In this document: positions 1 to 10,293 of the stretch, piece by piece
How the letters are laid out: each line of letters begins with the position of its first letter
How positions within the stretch are numbered: the stretch's first letter is position 1
Assembly (NCBI GenBank): GCA_003988855.1
Contig: QYAI01000054.1
Location: 124,001-188,000, forward strand
Direction of reading: 5' to 3'
Length of the DNA stretch: 64,000 nucleotides
DNA from: Arachnopeziza araneosa
Lineage: Eukaryota; Ascomycota; Leotiomycetes; Helotiales; Arachnopezizaceae
Notes under the pieces: model-generated
Told to the model about the DNA's origin: nothing
The model's database searches: none
Seen by the model: only the letters and a program-made list of their open reading frames with translations
Made by a program: the position numbers and the translations under genes

Positions 1-577
1 ATTCGAGGTGGAAACTTCTTTCAGTCTGGAAACGATGATGTCTGGTTGAAGTTGCAAAAGTGCTCTGGTGAACGTCAGCAACTACGAGATACTGAACGAA
101 CATATTAGAGTGGTCTTGGTCCTTGGAAGCCTACCTAGTGTAGCATTGATGAGACAGCGACAAGAGTCTTATCGTTCGTTCAAGTTTCGATCTGTATTTT
201 TCCAACTTATCTTTCTTCAATACTACCTTCGCCGCAGCCCACTTTCGTTTAACTTGACTCGAGTGCTGAATATCCAACGCAAGTTCCTCAGTAAGCTCAC
301 CCAGGCGGTCAGCTCCACGCTTGCAGTGGTCAAGACACCTCGACGCGGAGGTACCATCTAAGAGAAGGCTGGATATTGGATTCCGACGCTGATCATCTTC
401 TATGTCGGCCAAAAGCAAGTGGAGGTCCTCAATTTCCTCAACCAAAGATGCGATATCTTCAGGGGCCTCTTGAACTTGGTCCCAGTAGGACTTGAGCTTC
501 GTAAGGCTCGCGGCTATCTGAGCGGCGAGTGTGCCTATGCTGATGCCACTAGCAACGACACCAACCAGTTCCGCCAT
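1..577 (-). CDS. HeLo-like (fungal STAND N-terminal) domain protein, 3' truncated by window edge
   Basis: The gene starts at the ATG at 577-575. Exon 1 is 577-135. A 70-nt GT-AG intron (134-65) joins in phase to exon 2 (64-1), which stays open to the window edge. The N-terminus MAELVGVVASGISIGTLAAQ, followed by a helical acidic region (APEDIASLVEEIEDLHLLL) and the LLQLQPDIIVSRL block after the splice, matches the fungal N-terminal STAND/HeLo-like family as I know it. In that family this helical bundle sits in front of NACHT, ankyrin or unrelated effector regions and can act in membrane-targeting cell-death or signalling proteins. Only about 169 residues are visible, so the C-terminal architecture, and whether this is an NLR at all, is unknown. 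A second STAND gene lies at 17.5-22.5 kb but has a different N-terminus. Confidence 0.8.
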
Positions 578-1618
578 GAAATAGGATTAGAAAGCATAAT
601 CCACTAAATAAGAAAGGAATCAAGATGTCTTTTCGAAGAAGGCTGAAAGGCTAGGTCGTGACAAGACTGATATATGACTTAAAGTAATACGCCTTGCGCT
701 CAGCCCCTCGTGGTATGTTGGTGATGAGTGGCCTCGCTTCTCAGCCAATCATCATTCCGAATCATCTGCTCGTACTAGATGGCCGAATACTCAGCCTTGG
801 AACGTTCTGTTCCAGGCTTGCCGTTTTACAATGTCTGAAGCTTTGCTGAGCTAGTCATTTTATACCAAGATTCTCCATGGCCCCCTGGAGAAGGAACGAT
901 ATTTATGCCCACGTAATCTTCCAGTAGAAAAGACGTGCAAAATACTTGCAACACTCTTGAATTTAAATTATAAGGACGATAAAAGAAGATTAAACGGAAT
1001 GTGTACACTTGCCCACGGATTTTTAGTAGAATGAGACCTATGATTTGTATAACAGAACCTAGATTAAACCAGGAGAGAAGCAGACCAGTCTCGCCGTTAA
1101 TATTGTTATCACAAAGATTGTCTCTCGGTTTTGAAGGACGTATCTTCTTTAGGGGGCGGGGGTAAAGAACGCAAAGAGTGGGGTAAGGTGAATAAGCTGA
1201 TCAAATAATTTTGACTTGTGCCTAAAGCTCTCTAACGACTTACCTAGACATAAAATTTCAAGGCTAGATCACATCTCGTATTCACAGTAAGCCTCTTTCT
1301 TTCTATGATATAAGCTATCGTGCGCTAGTTTGCTATCAGGGAATAATTGACATGGAAGTCTAAGAATTTCTGATACACGGTGGCTCTAACGTTCTCTTTG
1401 GAAGTTCAAGGTAGTTGGAAATTGACTGCGCAGTAGTGACACCAAATATCAAAGCCATCTATGGTCACAGTTATAGATATAAAGCGCCAAACGAATTACG
1501 AACTGCAAAGTGTGATTTATTTGGAAACAGTCAAAGTTTCAGGCCATTATATATATACCTTCTGTTTTTCTACCTTCCTCCTACACATCTCTTTGCTCAG
1601 CCACTATTTATGTGCTCA
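578..1618. other. intergenic, no gene recognised
   Basis: This 1.0-kb AT-rich spacer lies between the start of the HeLo-like gene and the 3' end of the secreted hydrolase. It contains a short G-rich patch near 1150-1162 and only short frames without splice support or recognisable motifs. Confidence 0.6.
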
Positions 1619-2955
1619 TCAACCCTTTGAAGTAAGGAATGTGTTGATAACATCATAAGCACCAGTAGCATTGTAATGCAGGTTGATTCCATGACCTGTG
1701 TTTGGCTGAATAACAGCACTGAAATTACTGGGAGCGACATTAGGAAAACTTTTAGCCACCATAGCGGGTATGGATGGTGCAACACCACCAGTAGCTAGGC
1801 AATCTCCACCACAATATGGGAGGTCGTTTTTTATTATCTTTGTTAAATTTGGTCTCGGAAAGAATACAGAACTTCAACTCACGTCCAGTAATAACTAATA
1901 CAGGCCCCACAAAATTATTCATCATCGCTACAGATCCGAGTGAAAGTAGCTCGCCATAAGTTACAGGTTGCTTCGTCTTCTCGGCCAATGTTAAAATCGC
2001 CGGGTCGTAAAAAGGCGCCAAGAAGAGATATTTGTCTGCCTCAGCATCCGAAGAGATGACATATCCATTTGGGAGATCTTGAGGTGGTGCAATGGCAGTG
2101 AAGTCAATACCAGCAAGATATTCAGTAAGTGGCTCAGCATACAATCCAAGAAGGGCTAAGATTTCCGTTCCCGTTACGCTGCTGAAGCGCAGTAGTTGAT
2201 TGAGGTTGGCGAGCTGGAAGTTGGCACCAGCTACAAAGTAGGGTACGAATGAACCGTTCATCGAAAAGCCAGTGAGCACAATCGCATCGGTGAGGTTAGG
2301 ATATAGATTAGCCAAAGCATAGGATTGAGCAGATCCGAAGGAATGACCAACGTGCATGACTTTGGTAAAAGTGGTGCCGACGCATGGGAATGTACCAGTG
2401 CGAAGCATTTTCGTGAGTGCAACTGTGGCTTCGATTTCAAGGAAGGCTTGAATCTCATTGAGAGGCTCGCCATGGGAAGAATTGCCGATACCGAGACGAT
2501 CAAAACTCAGCGTGCAATATTTGTATCCATCCGTCGTAATATCAACATAACTGTAGTTGTAGTCGTTATATGATAAGTCCCAGTATCTGTTTCCGCCAGG
2601 TATGGTTGAAGGAGATGGAAGTTCAAGCATACGTCTTGTCAAATCCAATACCATGGGTCAAGACTTGAACGGTCGGATTAGTGCTATTAGCACTATCTGG
2701 TGTACAAAATTGTGTACTAATATTGTATGTTCCCGTGGTCGTGTGATAGCCTGCGAGAACTGCATTCGTGAAGTTCCTGCCTTGTTGGGTACTGTTTCTG
2801 ACGAAATCGGTTACATCAGTGTTTTTTTGAGGGGTTGGGACGTTGAATGTGCCCTGACGAGCTGATATATTGACTGGTACAGTGGCATTCCAACATTTCT
2901 TGCCTACCACGCAAGTGAAGAAGAAGGCTGAAGCTGTCAAAGATGAAAGATACAT
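1619..2955 (-). CDS. secreted alpha/beta-hydrolase, about 400 residues, second intron uncertain
   Basis: The ATG is at 2955-2953, followed by a signal peptide (MYLSSLTASAFFFTCVVG). Exon 1 is 2955-2633. Intron 1 (2632-2587, 46 nt, GTATGC...ACAG) joins GFDKT to YWDLSYNDYNYSY. The nucleophile elbow GHSFGSAQ supplies the catalytic Ser, and TGHGINLHY near the C-terminus the His. The second junction is ambiguous. The strong GTGAGT donor at 1882 is in phase with a CCTAG acceptor at 1795 (88 nt), giving 400 codons that end at the TGA at 1621-1619. That intron, however, swallows DLPYCGGDC, which lies just after strand VLVITG and in the frame of the downstream exon. From my knowledge of the fold, that Asp is the probable catalytic acid. 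Several N-glycosylation sequons fit secretion. It is probably an esterase or lipase-like enzyme of unknown substrate. Confidence 0.75.
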
Positions 2956-5348
2956 TTTGAAACGATGGTCAGGTGAGAGCCAAAGAGTTTAAGAAGGGTT
3001 CTATGCTTTATATTACTTTAATCATGCTGCGCAAAAGACTACTACTGAACAATGTAAGCGTAATTCATTATGCTCAATTGTCAGATTTTGGACGCCGCAT
3101 CTTGAATCGAACGGCTCCTGGGCTATCCGTGGGTAGTGCTGGGACAGTCGGACTGATAAAAGTTATCACTGTAGATCAATGTTTAACGCCGATGGCATTT
3201 GCAAAATCGCATGACGAAATTGGTATTTGGAATGTTAAGTTGTGGATAGCGTGTCGTTAGCCGCATTTTCGCAGTGGCTAGAAGCCTCCACGTCATATCC
3301 TAGGTAAGTCGATCAGTCAAATATGAACCAATCGAATTCCGGAATGATATTTACACGTACATATGAACAAAAGTTTAATTATTAAGAATGATTTGAGTCA
3401 CAGGAACCAATCAAAGAGTATAGGCAAATAACTGTTCACTTTGCGTTGTAAGCTTGAGTTGCCACTGGCTTAACAATCTTCCAACTTGAAGATTTCGCGT
3501 GCTTAATGGCCAGAGCTATCAAGCTCTGGGTTTTGCTATTCTTAAATGCCTTGCTCTCTGAGCTCCGGATTCCTAGATTGGATGAGATATACTATTGATG
3601 CTGAGGACCGGCGATATCAATTGCAAGCAACCAATGGAAGACTGAGGCATGACAGTGATTTGGAAGTGAAGAGAAAATCAAGCAGAGAAGAGCAGGTGAT
3701 TCGCATTTTGCTGGTGATTGTAAGAGAAAAGCTACCTGGTTATTTCACAGTTGTTGGTTTGAGTAGTATGAGAGCTAGGTCAATATTGTGTGACCTGGAA
3801 TAAACTCAAAGCCAGAATATAACTTCAAGCTAAAAAGTACCTCTTGATTCATCTCCAACAACAGGGTTTCATATTCATCAAACCGCATCACACCCAGAGC
3901 TCTAACACCAACAAAGTACACTATCTTAACAACAACTACCTTTCAGCTCACGGTTCACAACAACTCAGTAAGCATTGAACGCCCTAGGACAATGAAATCC
4001 ACACTTGCATCTACCATCATCATTCTCGCCGCTTCCTTCACCTATATTGGAGCTAATTCTCAATGAAGAATTCATCAACACGTAATGAACATGAAATTGT
4101 GAAAGAAGAGATTGACTATCCCGTAGATTCTTTTTCGATCAACTACAGGTGCAAACTCGAAAGGTAAGTAATGATATTTCTCTTGTACAGCCCTGCAAAG
4201 TATAGTCTTATATCCAAATACAACAAACTCAGTGAGGCTACTCAGCATTTATATAGCAAGGAAATCGTAAGAAGGTTCGTGGAAAGTGTCTCACTACAAA
4301 TACAGATAGCCATTATATCCAAAAGAAAATAAGAGAAAAGAGTCGTAGAGAACCAACGCCCTGTGTTTCCAAAGAATTCGAGCCTCCCGTCTGCTGTGAA
4401 ATTTCCCTTCAAGGAACGAATCACGTGCAGATGTCGCTTAGTCACTAGCGCCACTACCTCCCTCAAAAGCCTTGCCAATTCCGCACCTCAAGAAAATTCC
4501 TCTCCATCAAAAAAGCAACAGAGCCAGCCACGACCTCCACCTCGAACTCGCTACAGTGGTGTGTTGCCAGCACTCTTCGAGTGTGTGGCTCTGGAGATAG
4601 ATCATCCTCGATAGGAAGTTTGTCTCTCGTGTGTCTGCTTCATTGCGGGCGATGAGAGATGAATGTCGATGACGGGAGATATAATGTCGCGAGTAAAGAT
4701 GCAGTTAGTCTAGACGGAATATCGGGGGAAGGATATAGACGTAGAGATACAGATGGGCAAATCAATTGACCGTCGCGAAGGGGCAATGCTGGTATGAAGC
4801 CTTTCCGACAGTAGACTCTGATCTGAGAAAGATTGCAGACCGCTGCATTGAGTACAGATTCGAGGGCACTCAACGAGTCGAGATTGAGAGGGTCTTATCT
4901 CCGTGATTTGTTCGCCACTACATCCTCCTACGTGCAAACTGGACTCCGTTCAGCAGATCCTTCCAACTTGTTTCGATTCATTCGAGATTGATACTATCCA
5001 ACAAGCAGTGGCTTGGGATCATACCACCTTGCGCGTAAACACCATTTGGCAGTGACTATTCTTCAGCTAGAGAGAATCAACAAGCTTGTAGGTAGCTTTC
5101 GGTGCAATGAGAAATGAGTCTTGAGGCAGTAAATGGTCTAGAGGTGGCATTAGAGCGCTGCTGAATCAATTTGACTCTTCGACCGCAACCTAACAAGAAT
5201 CAACGAAGCATAACAAAATATCCACCTGCGCCATCAATCCCGCTCTACCTTCCCATCATATCCCATCCCATCCTTTTCAATCGAAGTTGCAGCCTCCAAA
5301 ATGCCTTCCCATTTCTCAATGTACAAAAACAACCCCAAATCAGACACC
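2956..5348. other. intergenic, 2.4 kb, no confident gene
   Basis: This lies between the 5' end of the secreted hydrolase and the 3' end of the 5.3-5.8 kb gene. It holds an 85-codon ATG frame at 3546-3803 with no recognised domain and a 24-codon signal-peptide-like frame at 3992-4066 (listed separately). No family motif or convincing multi-exon structure was seen on either strand. Confidence 0.5.
3992..4066 (+). other. 24-codon signal-peptide-like reading frame, possible remnant of a secreted protein
   Basis: An ATG preceded by a CA/CT-rich leader (3895-3990) opens a frame reading MKSTLASTIIILAASFTYIG, then ANSQ and a TGA stop. It has the basic n-region, hydrophobic core and small residues of a secretion signal, but no mature protein follows in frame. 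A donor-like GGTAAGTAATG lies downstream at about 4163, but no splice that bypasses the stop was found. It may be a decayed small-secreted-protein gene, or chance. Confidence 0.2.
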
Positions 5349-5840
5349 TTACTTTCCCCCTTCAGGAACGGGCATCCCGTCTCCACTCCTACTATGATAC
5401 TGGCCTCGTAGGAATTCTTCAACTTGGACATCATGTTCTGGTCTGCTCGGTGGCCCAGGCTGCGCATCTGTTTCTGGTTTCTCTTCTTTCTTTTCTGTGG
5501 ATGAGAGGCCTGGGATGTACGATAGTACTGTGATGGATTTGTCAGTACTTATTTATTGACTGAATCGAACAGAGATAACAAGATATGAGGTACCTTTCTC
5601 AACTAATCCTTCAGCTTCTTCATTTTTGGAACTAGTCCCTACAGCAGCTTCATTGAGTTTGTGCTTCAGATCGCCTTTCTTGACCGTGTTTCCGTGGAGA
5701 TCTTTCGTAAAGTTTTGGGGGTCTTGATCTGGATCTTGGTCTGAAGAATTGGGATTCGTGGTTAGGGAATTAGTAACGCTTTCGTAGGTGGAAGATGCGC
5801 TGGCTTTGAGCTGGTCCGCGCTGCTGGGTTGGTGGGACAT
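5349..5840 (-). CDS. small hydrophilic fungal protein, 141 residues, uncharacterised
   Basis: The ATG at 5840-5838 (MSHQPSSADQLKASAS) opens exon 1 (5840-5594). A 66-nt intron (5593-5528) joins GLVEK to VLSYIPGLSS. Exon 2 runs 5527-5349 and ends EGGK. The protein is rich in Ser, Asp, Glu and Lys, has no hydrophobic segment longer than the short LSYIPGL patch, and carries the motif DLHGNTVKKGDLKHKLNEAA. It resembles short, probably disordered proteins common in filamentous ascomycetes that are loosely linked to stress or hydrophilin-like roles; I know no defined activity. It is divergent to the DUF2235 gene across about 0.8 kb. Confidence 0.75.
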
Positions 5841-6676
5841 CTTGGATCGGTGACGCACCAATTGTCTGAAAAATGAGAATGATGTTGAATTTAAGGTAAG
5901 AAAACTTTCAACGTTGTGGAAAGAGAAATTTGGGCAATGGCATGTTGTGAAGTTGAATGGAAGCTCCATGTGAATGTAGGCTTCTTGTTTTCCTGACCCC
6001 ACCTGACGTCAATTGTCTGCCAAGGCATGTGGTAAAGGAGCAGGACAATTGCGAGTCCCATCTCAGTCCTCACTGTATTTCTTCTGCTACTTCGCGTTGT
6101 GTTATGGTGGCCATCATGGGAAGAAGCTCACATGAACGATTTCAAAGGAAATCATCCTGGTGAGGATCCGGGGTGGCTGAGACGCAACCGCGATGGTCTA
6201 GATCGAGATTGCAATGTCGGTTGCGGCTTCTAAAACTCTTACTTGCTAAACCTCAGCGAATTTTTGACCGATTCTCCATTCCCGCACGTCAGTTTGTTCT
6301 CTACCCATTTCTACTCTTTCTGCTTTATTTACCTATAAATATAATGCTAGTCTATATATAAATTATCAAGGGATTTTCAAAATAAAAGAAGCGAGGTAGT
6401 AAATGGCATCGAAAAACCATCGGATGCAGGCAAGCTGATAGACAAAGGAATGGACCCAGAGGCGGCGTGCCTGATCGGGGGAGAACAACGATGGAAAGGA
6501 TATCTTTGTGGGAATTTTCTTTGTCTCCTTGACTTGCTCTGTACTTACATCTCACTCATTTACTCAATCATCTCCTCATCTGCTTAATCCTACTCATTGA
6601 TTCATTGCTTCTTCCCTTAATCGTTCTTCTATTAATCGCTTTTTACACCACAAGTTATTCGTGCTCAAATAGCAGA
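5841..6676. promoter_or_regulatory. divergent promoter region between the small hydrophilic gene and the DUF2235 gene
   Basis: This is an 836-bp spacer between two divergently oriented start codons. An AT-rich TATA-like patch (tataaatata, about 6334-6343) lies roughly 340 bp upstream of the DUF2235 ATG, and the last 130 bp are pyrimidine-rich like fungal leaders. No specific operator was recognised. Confidence 0.4.
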
Positions 6677-8262
6677 ATGTCCTCATCAGTTGCAATGGAT
6701 TCTACTCCAGATCCTAAGCGCATCATCATATGCTGCGACGGTACTTGGGAATCAGCTACCAGTCTCCGCGAGGGGGAAGGTTTCCAATCCAATATCACTC
6801 GCATGACCCAGGTTCTTGCCGAGGCTGGAAAGGATAAGGATGAAAAAATGTGGCAACAAATTGTTTATCATGATGCTGGTATTGGCACGGACGACATTAC
6901 AGAAACCAAGAAGAGAAGAAAGGGTAATTGGGTACCTCTTCAACCAGAAGTGTGCACTACTGACACCTAAACTTTAGGTGGTCTTGGAAAAGGTCTTGCC
7001 AAGAAGATCGTCGAGGCATACAATTTCATTGCCAACAACTACAATCCTGGCGATCAGCTCTTTTTCTTCGGCTTCTCTCGCGGTGCCTATACTGTCCGCG
7101 CCACCGCTGGGCTGGTCTGCCAACTTGGTGTCTTGAAGCCAAGATACATGCAAGTCTTTGACACGCACTATACAAGCTACATGGCATCGAAAGTTAGCAA
7201 ACGTGGAAAATTCAGCGAATACAGGCCTTGGGTTGATTTTATGACATATTTGAGCGGCGAAGATGGAGTTGTCAAGACACTTCAAGATGATGTGAAGATC
7301 CAAGTCATTGGCGTATGGGACACTGTTGGTAGCCTTGGGGTTCCCGATCTTGGTCATTTCTGGCATAAACACAGGGCAAGCGTCTATGAGTTCTACGATA
7401 CCGAACTCAATGAGAGTAGGTGTGCCCAAACGGTTTGATAACCGCTCTAACATGCTCAGAAATTCTTCACGCATATCAAGCTTTAGCTCTCGACGAACAA
7501 CGCAAAGCCTTTGCACCCGCAATCTGGACACTTCCAAGAGTGAACGAGAGCGAATCTGGAAAACAATCTACAACTAAGCTGGTTCAATGCTGGTTCCCTG
7601 GATCACACATCAACGTGGGCGGGGGCAGCTTTGACAACACTGATAATAACCGTGATATAGTGGCTGACCGCGAGCACCTCGCGATGATAACTTTCGCCTG
7701 GATGTGCGACCGCATCCGACCATATCTCGCCCTCGAAGACTCAACGGTCGATTTTCAAGTTTTTTACTTCCTACAAATAATCTCTAGGAAGCACGACCCA
7801 CCATCCAACCCCACCGCCATGGCGTGGGTCAAATCCCGTCTCTGGGGCGCCCCCATCCGAGGCCCCATTGCGAGTAGCAACACCACCATGTTCAAGATTC
7901 TGTCTTCAGGAAAAGCCCGGGCCCCCGGAACCACGAGGACAGTGTTGAGTGCCAAGCCGCGGAAAGAATACAGCGAAGTCGATACCCACGAGTTCATGCA
8001 CCCCAGCGTCTGGTACCGGCACGAAGAGTACCGCGCCAGCGATGGAACCGGATACAGACCCGACACACTCAACGGCTGGCAGCGCGTCAAGAACCAGCCC
8101 AGTGGCTGGAAGTGGGAGAAGGGGGGGAACTCCTTGCCGGAATTCGAGTTCGAAGATCTCGGCGAGAGGGACAATGGGTGGCCGGTTAGTGTGGAGAGGA
8201 GATTGATTGAGAAGAATGACGTTATCAGACACTTTAATAGAAAGAGTGAGATAGTCTGGTAG
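6677..8262 (+). CDS. DUF2235 (Tle1-like) alpha/beta-hydrolase, 495 residues
   Basis: The start is the ATG at 6677; upstream in-frame triplets are not ATG. Exons are 6677-6923, 6978-7415 and 7460-8262, with introns of 54 and 44 nt, both GT-AG and in phase. The first strand RIIICCDGTW, the nucleophile elbow GFSRGAY (Ser about residue 116), VIGVWDTVGSLG and HAYQALALDEQR are diagnostic of DUF2235, the T6SS phospholipase-effector-like domain (Tle1). In the family the Ser belongs to a Ser-Asp-His triad; some bacterial relatives are phospholipases, while fungal members are mostly uncharacterised. No signal peptide is seen from this ATG, so a cytosolic location is inferred. The C-terminus carries an HPSVWYRHEEYR block and ends SEIVW. 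Confidence 0.9.
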
Positions 8263-9112
8263 ATGATTTTGGGTGATTTTGTTTACTGGTGCTGTGTGGG
8301 TGATGATGGTAATTGAATAATTGGGTTATTCGGGTCTGGACGTTAAGGAGATGTGTGAAGAATGATATCTAATTGTTCAGTTGTGATTTATCTCCCTTTG
8401 TTTCTGAGTTTAATCTCCCATCCCAACCAAATCAAATGAAGCAGATGATTTAAAGGTCAAGCTTTACCTAGGTTGAGAGACGAGAAGGAACGAGTCCAGG
8501 AACGAGTCCAAGAACGAGTCCAAAACCAAGCCCTAAAACCCAGTGTAAAATATCCTTCCAGCCTTCCCCACCAGCTCCTCCGCCCCTCGCACTCCACTTC
8601 CTTTCTCTCCTTTTCAAAAGCATCTACTTGGTAAGATACCAATGCGACCAAGGTAGGCCTCCCTAGTACCTATCCAGCACAACCAGCACAACCGCACGAA
8701 TCGACCATGGAGAGATCAAGGAACGAGGACTCGGTCTATCATCGAGTCTTTTGACGAGTCCTTTCTGGGTTGTGCAGAAGGGGAGGGGCGGTGATGGCTT
8801 CTCTGCCGTGGCTGCGTGCCGGGCACGTTGACAACAGAATATTGTTGGAGACGCTGTTGGAACGCTTTGTTGATAACACACTCTGTGTTGATCAATGGAG
8901 CGTCGAATTCATTAGACACGCTGTTGTATTGGTTAACCAGAAATTGACAGGTGCGTTGGAATAGTCAAGATTGCCATTTGACGATCCTTGCTTCCCCCAA
9001 AGAAACCTGTGTACAAAGGTACATGGACGGGCATTTAGACGTAAGATTCCACATACGATAGACATATCTAATCTATTATCCATCCCATCATCCGTCTATT
9101 TGTATCAATATT
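8263..9112. other. convergent 3' flanks of the DUF2235 and CobW genes
   Basis: This 850-bp spacer lies between two convergent stop codons. It includes the 12-nt direct repeat at 8488-8523. Short open frames here lack ATG context, splice support or recognisable motifs. Confidence 0.6.
8488..8523. repeat. tandem repeat, 3 x 12 nt
   Basis: Three adjacent 12-nt units (gaacgagtccag, gaacgagtccaa, gaacgagtccaa) are nearly identical. A related acgagtcc word recurs near 8753-8760. It is non-coding as far as can be seen. Confidence 0.9.
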
Positions 9113-10293
9113 CTAAACAATCCTCTTGACCACCAACTCCCCCTTTGCATCTCCCTCTAAAGCTACAGACGCGCCCCCTTCGATACGCTTAGTCCACTTT
9201 TTACTCTCAAACCTCGCCAGGATCATCGTCATTCTAAGCACCACTTTCTTCTCGTCCCCTTCATTTTCCGCCTCCTCTTTTCCCTTCATCGGCGTACAAG
9301 TCCACCTCCCAAAGGCCCAGTTGAGGATATACCTCCCTGATTCTGATTTTGAGTCTATATCATTTTCGCCATCAGGAGGAGCGAGAGGGACAGGAGAGGA
9401 GAGCACGGCCTTGATGCGGTAGACTTCATCTTTCGGTGCGGTATGAAGAAGGGATTGGAGCTTCACTGCATCGACGGATGAGGATGTAGAGGAGGAGGAG
9501 AGAGTGATGGACAGGACTTCTACTTCACTTTGATGGCCTTTTTCTCCGTGGTCATGATCATGAGCATGGTCATGTTCGTGCTCATGAGATTCGCCTAGAT
9601 CCCTGGCAAGACCGCCGTCGATGCCGAAGACGAGATCAACAGGAACTTTCCCTCTATCACTCTTCACCCAGGCGACTTGGATTTCAAGATCTCCGACGCG
9701 ATCAAGGCACTCATCCATCCTCCTCTCTCCGGCGAGTTCCCACTTGTTAAACACGAGGAGATCGGTGTATCTTGCTTGGATCTTGGCCGTGTAACTAGTA
9801 TCCTCGTAGCCTTTCCAATTCTCGACATCGATGACTGTTACGACACCATCGAGAAGGAAACCGCCGTTTGTGTCTCGAGCTAGACGGTTCACTTCCATGG
9901 CGAGGGTAGCTGGGAAGGCCGAACCGGATGTCTCGATGACGATGCGGTCGGGTGAGATGGTGGAGGAGAGCTCCTGGAGGGCGACATCGAGTTGTCCTAC
10001 CAGGTTACAACAGATGCAGCCGTTGAGGAGTTCACGGACACCCGAGATGGACGAGGAGGTTGCGAGTTGGGAGTCGACTGAGAGCGAGTCAATTGACTGA
10101 AGTGTAAGAAAGAGCCAAGCTCATGCTTTGCAGCAGAGAAGCACCTACCAGCAAGATCCCCAAACTCATTTTTTAGAAGAGCAAGTTTGTACTCTGGATT
10201 GAGGGCTCGGAGCTGGGGGAGGAGATTCAACAATAGTGTTGTCTTGCCCGACCCAAGGAATCCAGTGACGATGGTGATGGGTATAGGCGCCAT
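9113..10293 (-). CDS. CobW/COG0523 family G3E GTPase, putative metal chaperone, 369 residues
   Basis: Exon 1 is 10293-10149, a 71-nt intron is 10148-10078, and exon 2 is 10077-9113. The splice restores DLAGVDSQLATSS. The P-loop is GFLGSGKTT near the N-terminus. The CxCC metal-site motif reads GCICC, the family switch region is VIETSGSAFP, and the guanine-specificity motif appears as NKWE rather than NKxD. A His/Asp/Glu-rich stretch (HEHEHDHAHDHDHGEKGH, about residues 213-230) lies between the GTPase and the C-terminal CobW domain and is a likely Zn-binding loop. COG0523 proteins use GTP hydrolysis to deliver metals, often zinc, to client enzymes; the specific metal and client here are inferred only. 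Length is normal for the family. Confidence 0.92.

Noticed and set aside
4164..4190. A GTAAGT...ACAG segment that would join two small frames near 4.1-4.3 kb
   Set aside because: It is only 27 nt, below any normal fungal intron length.
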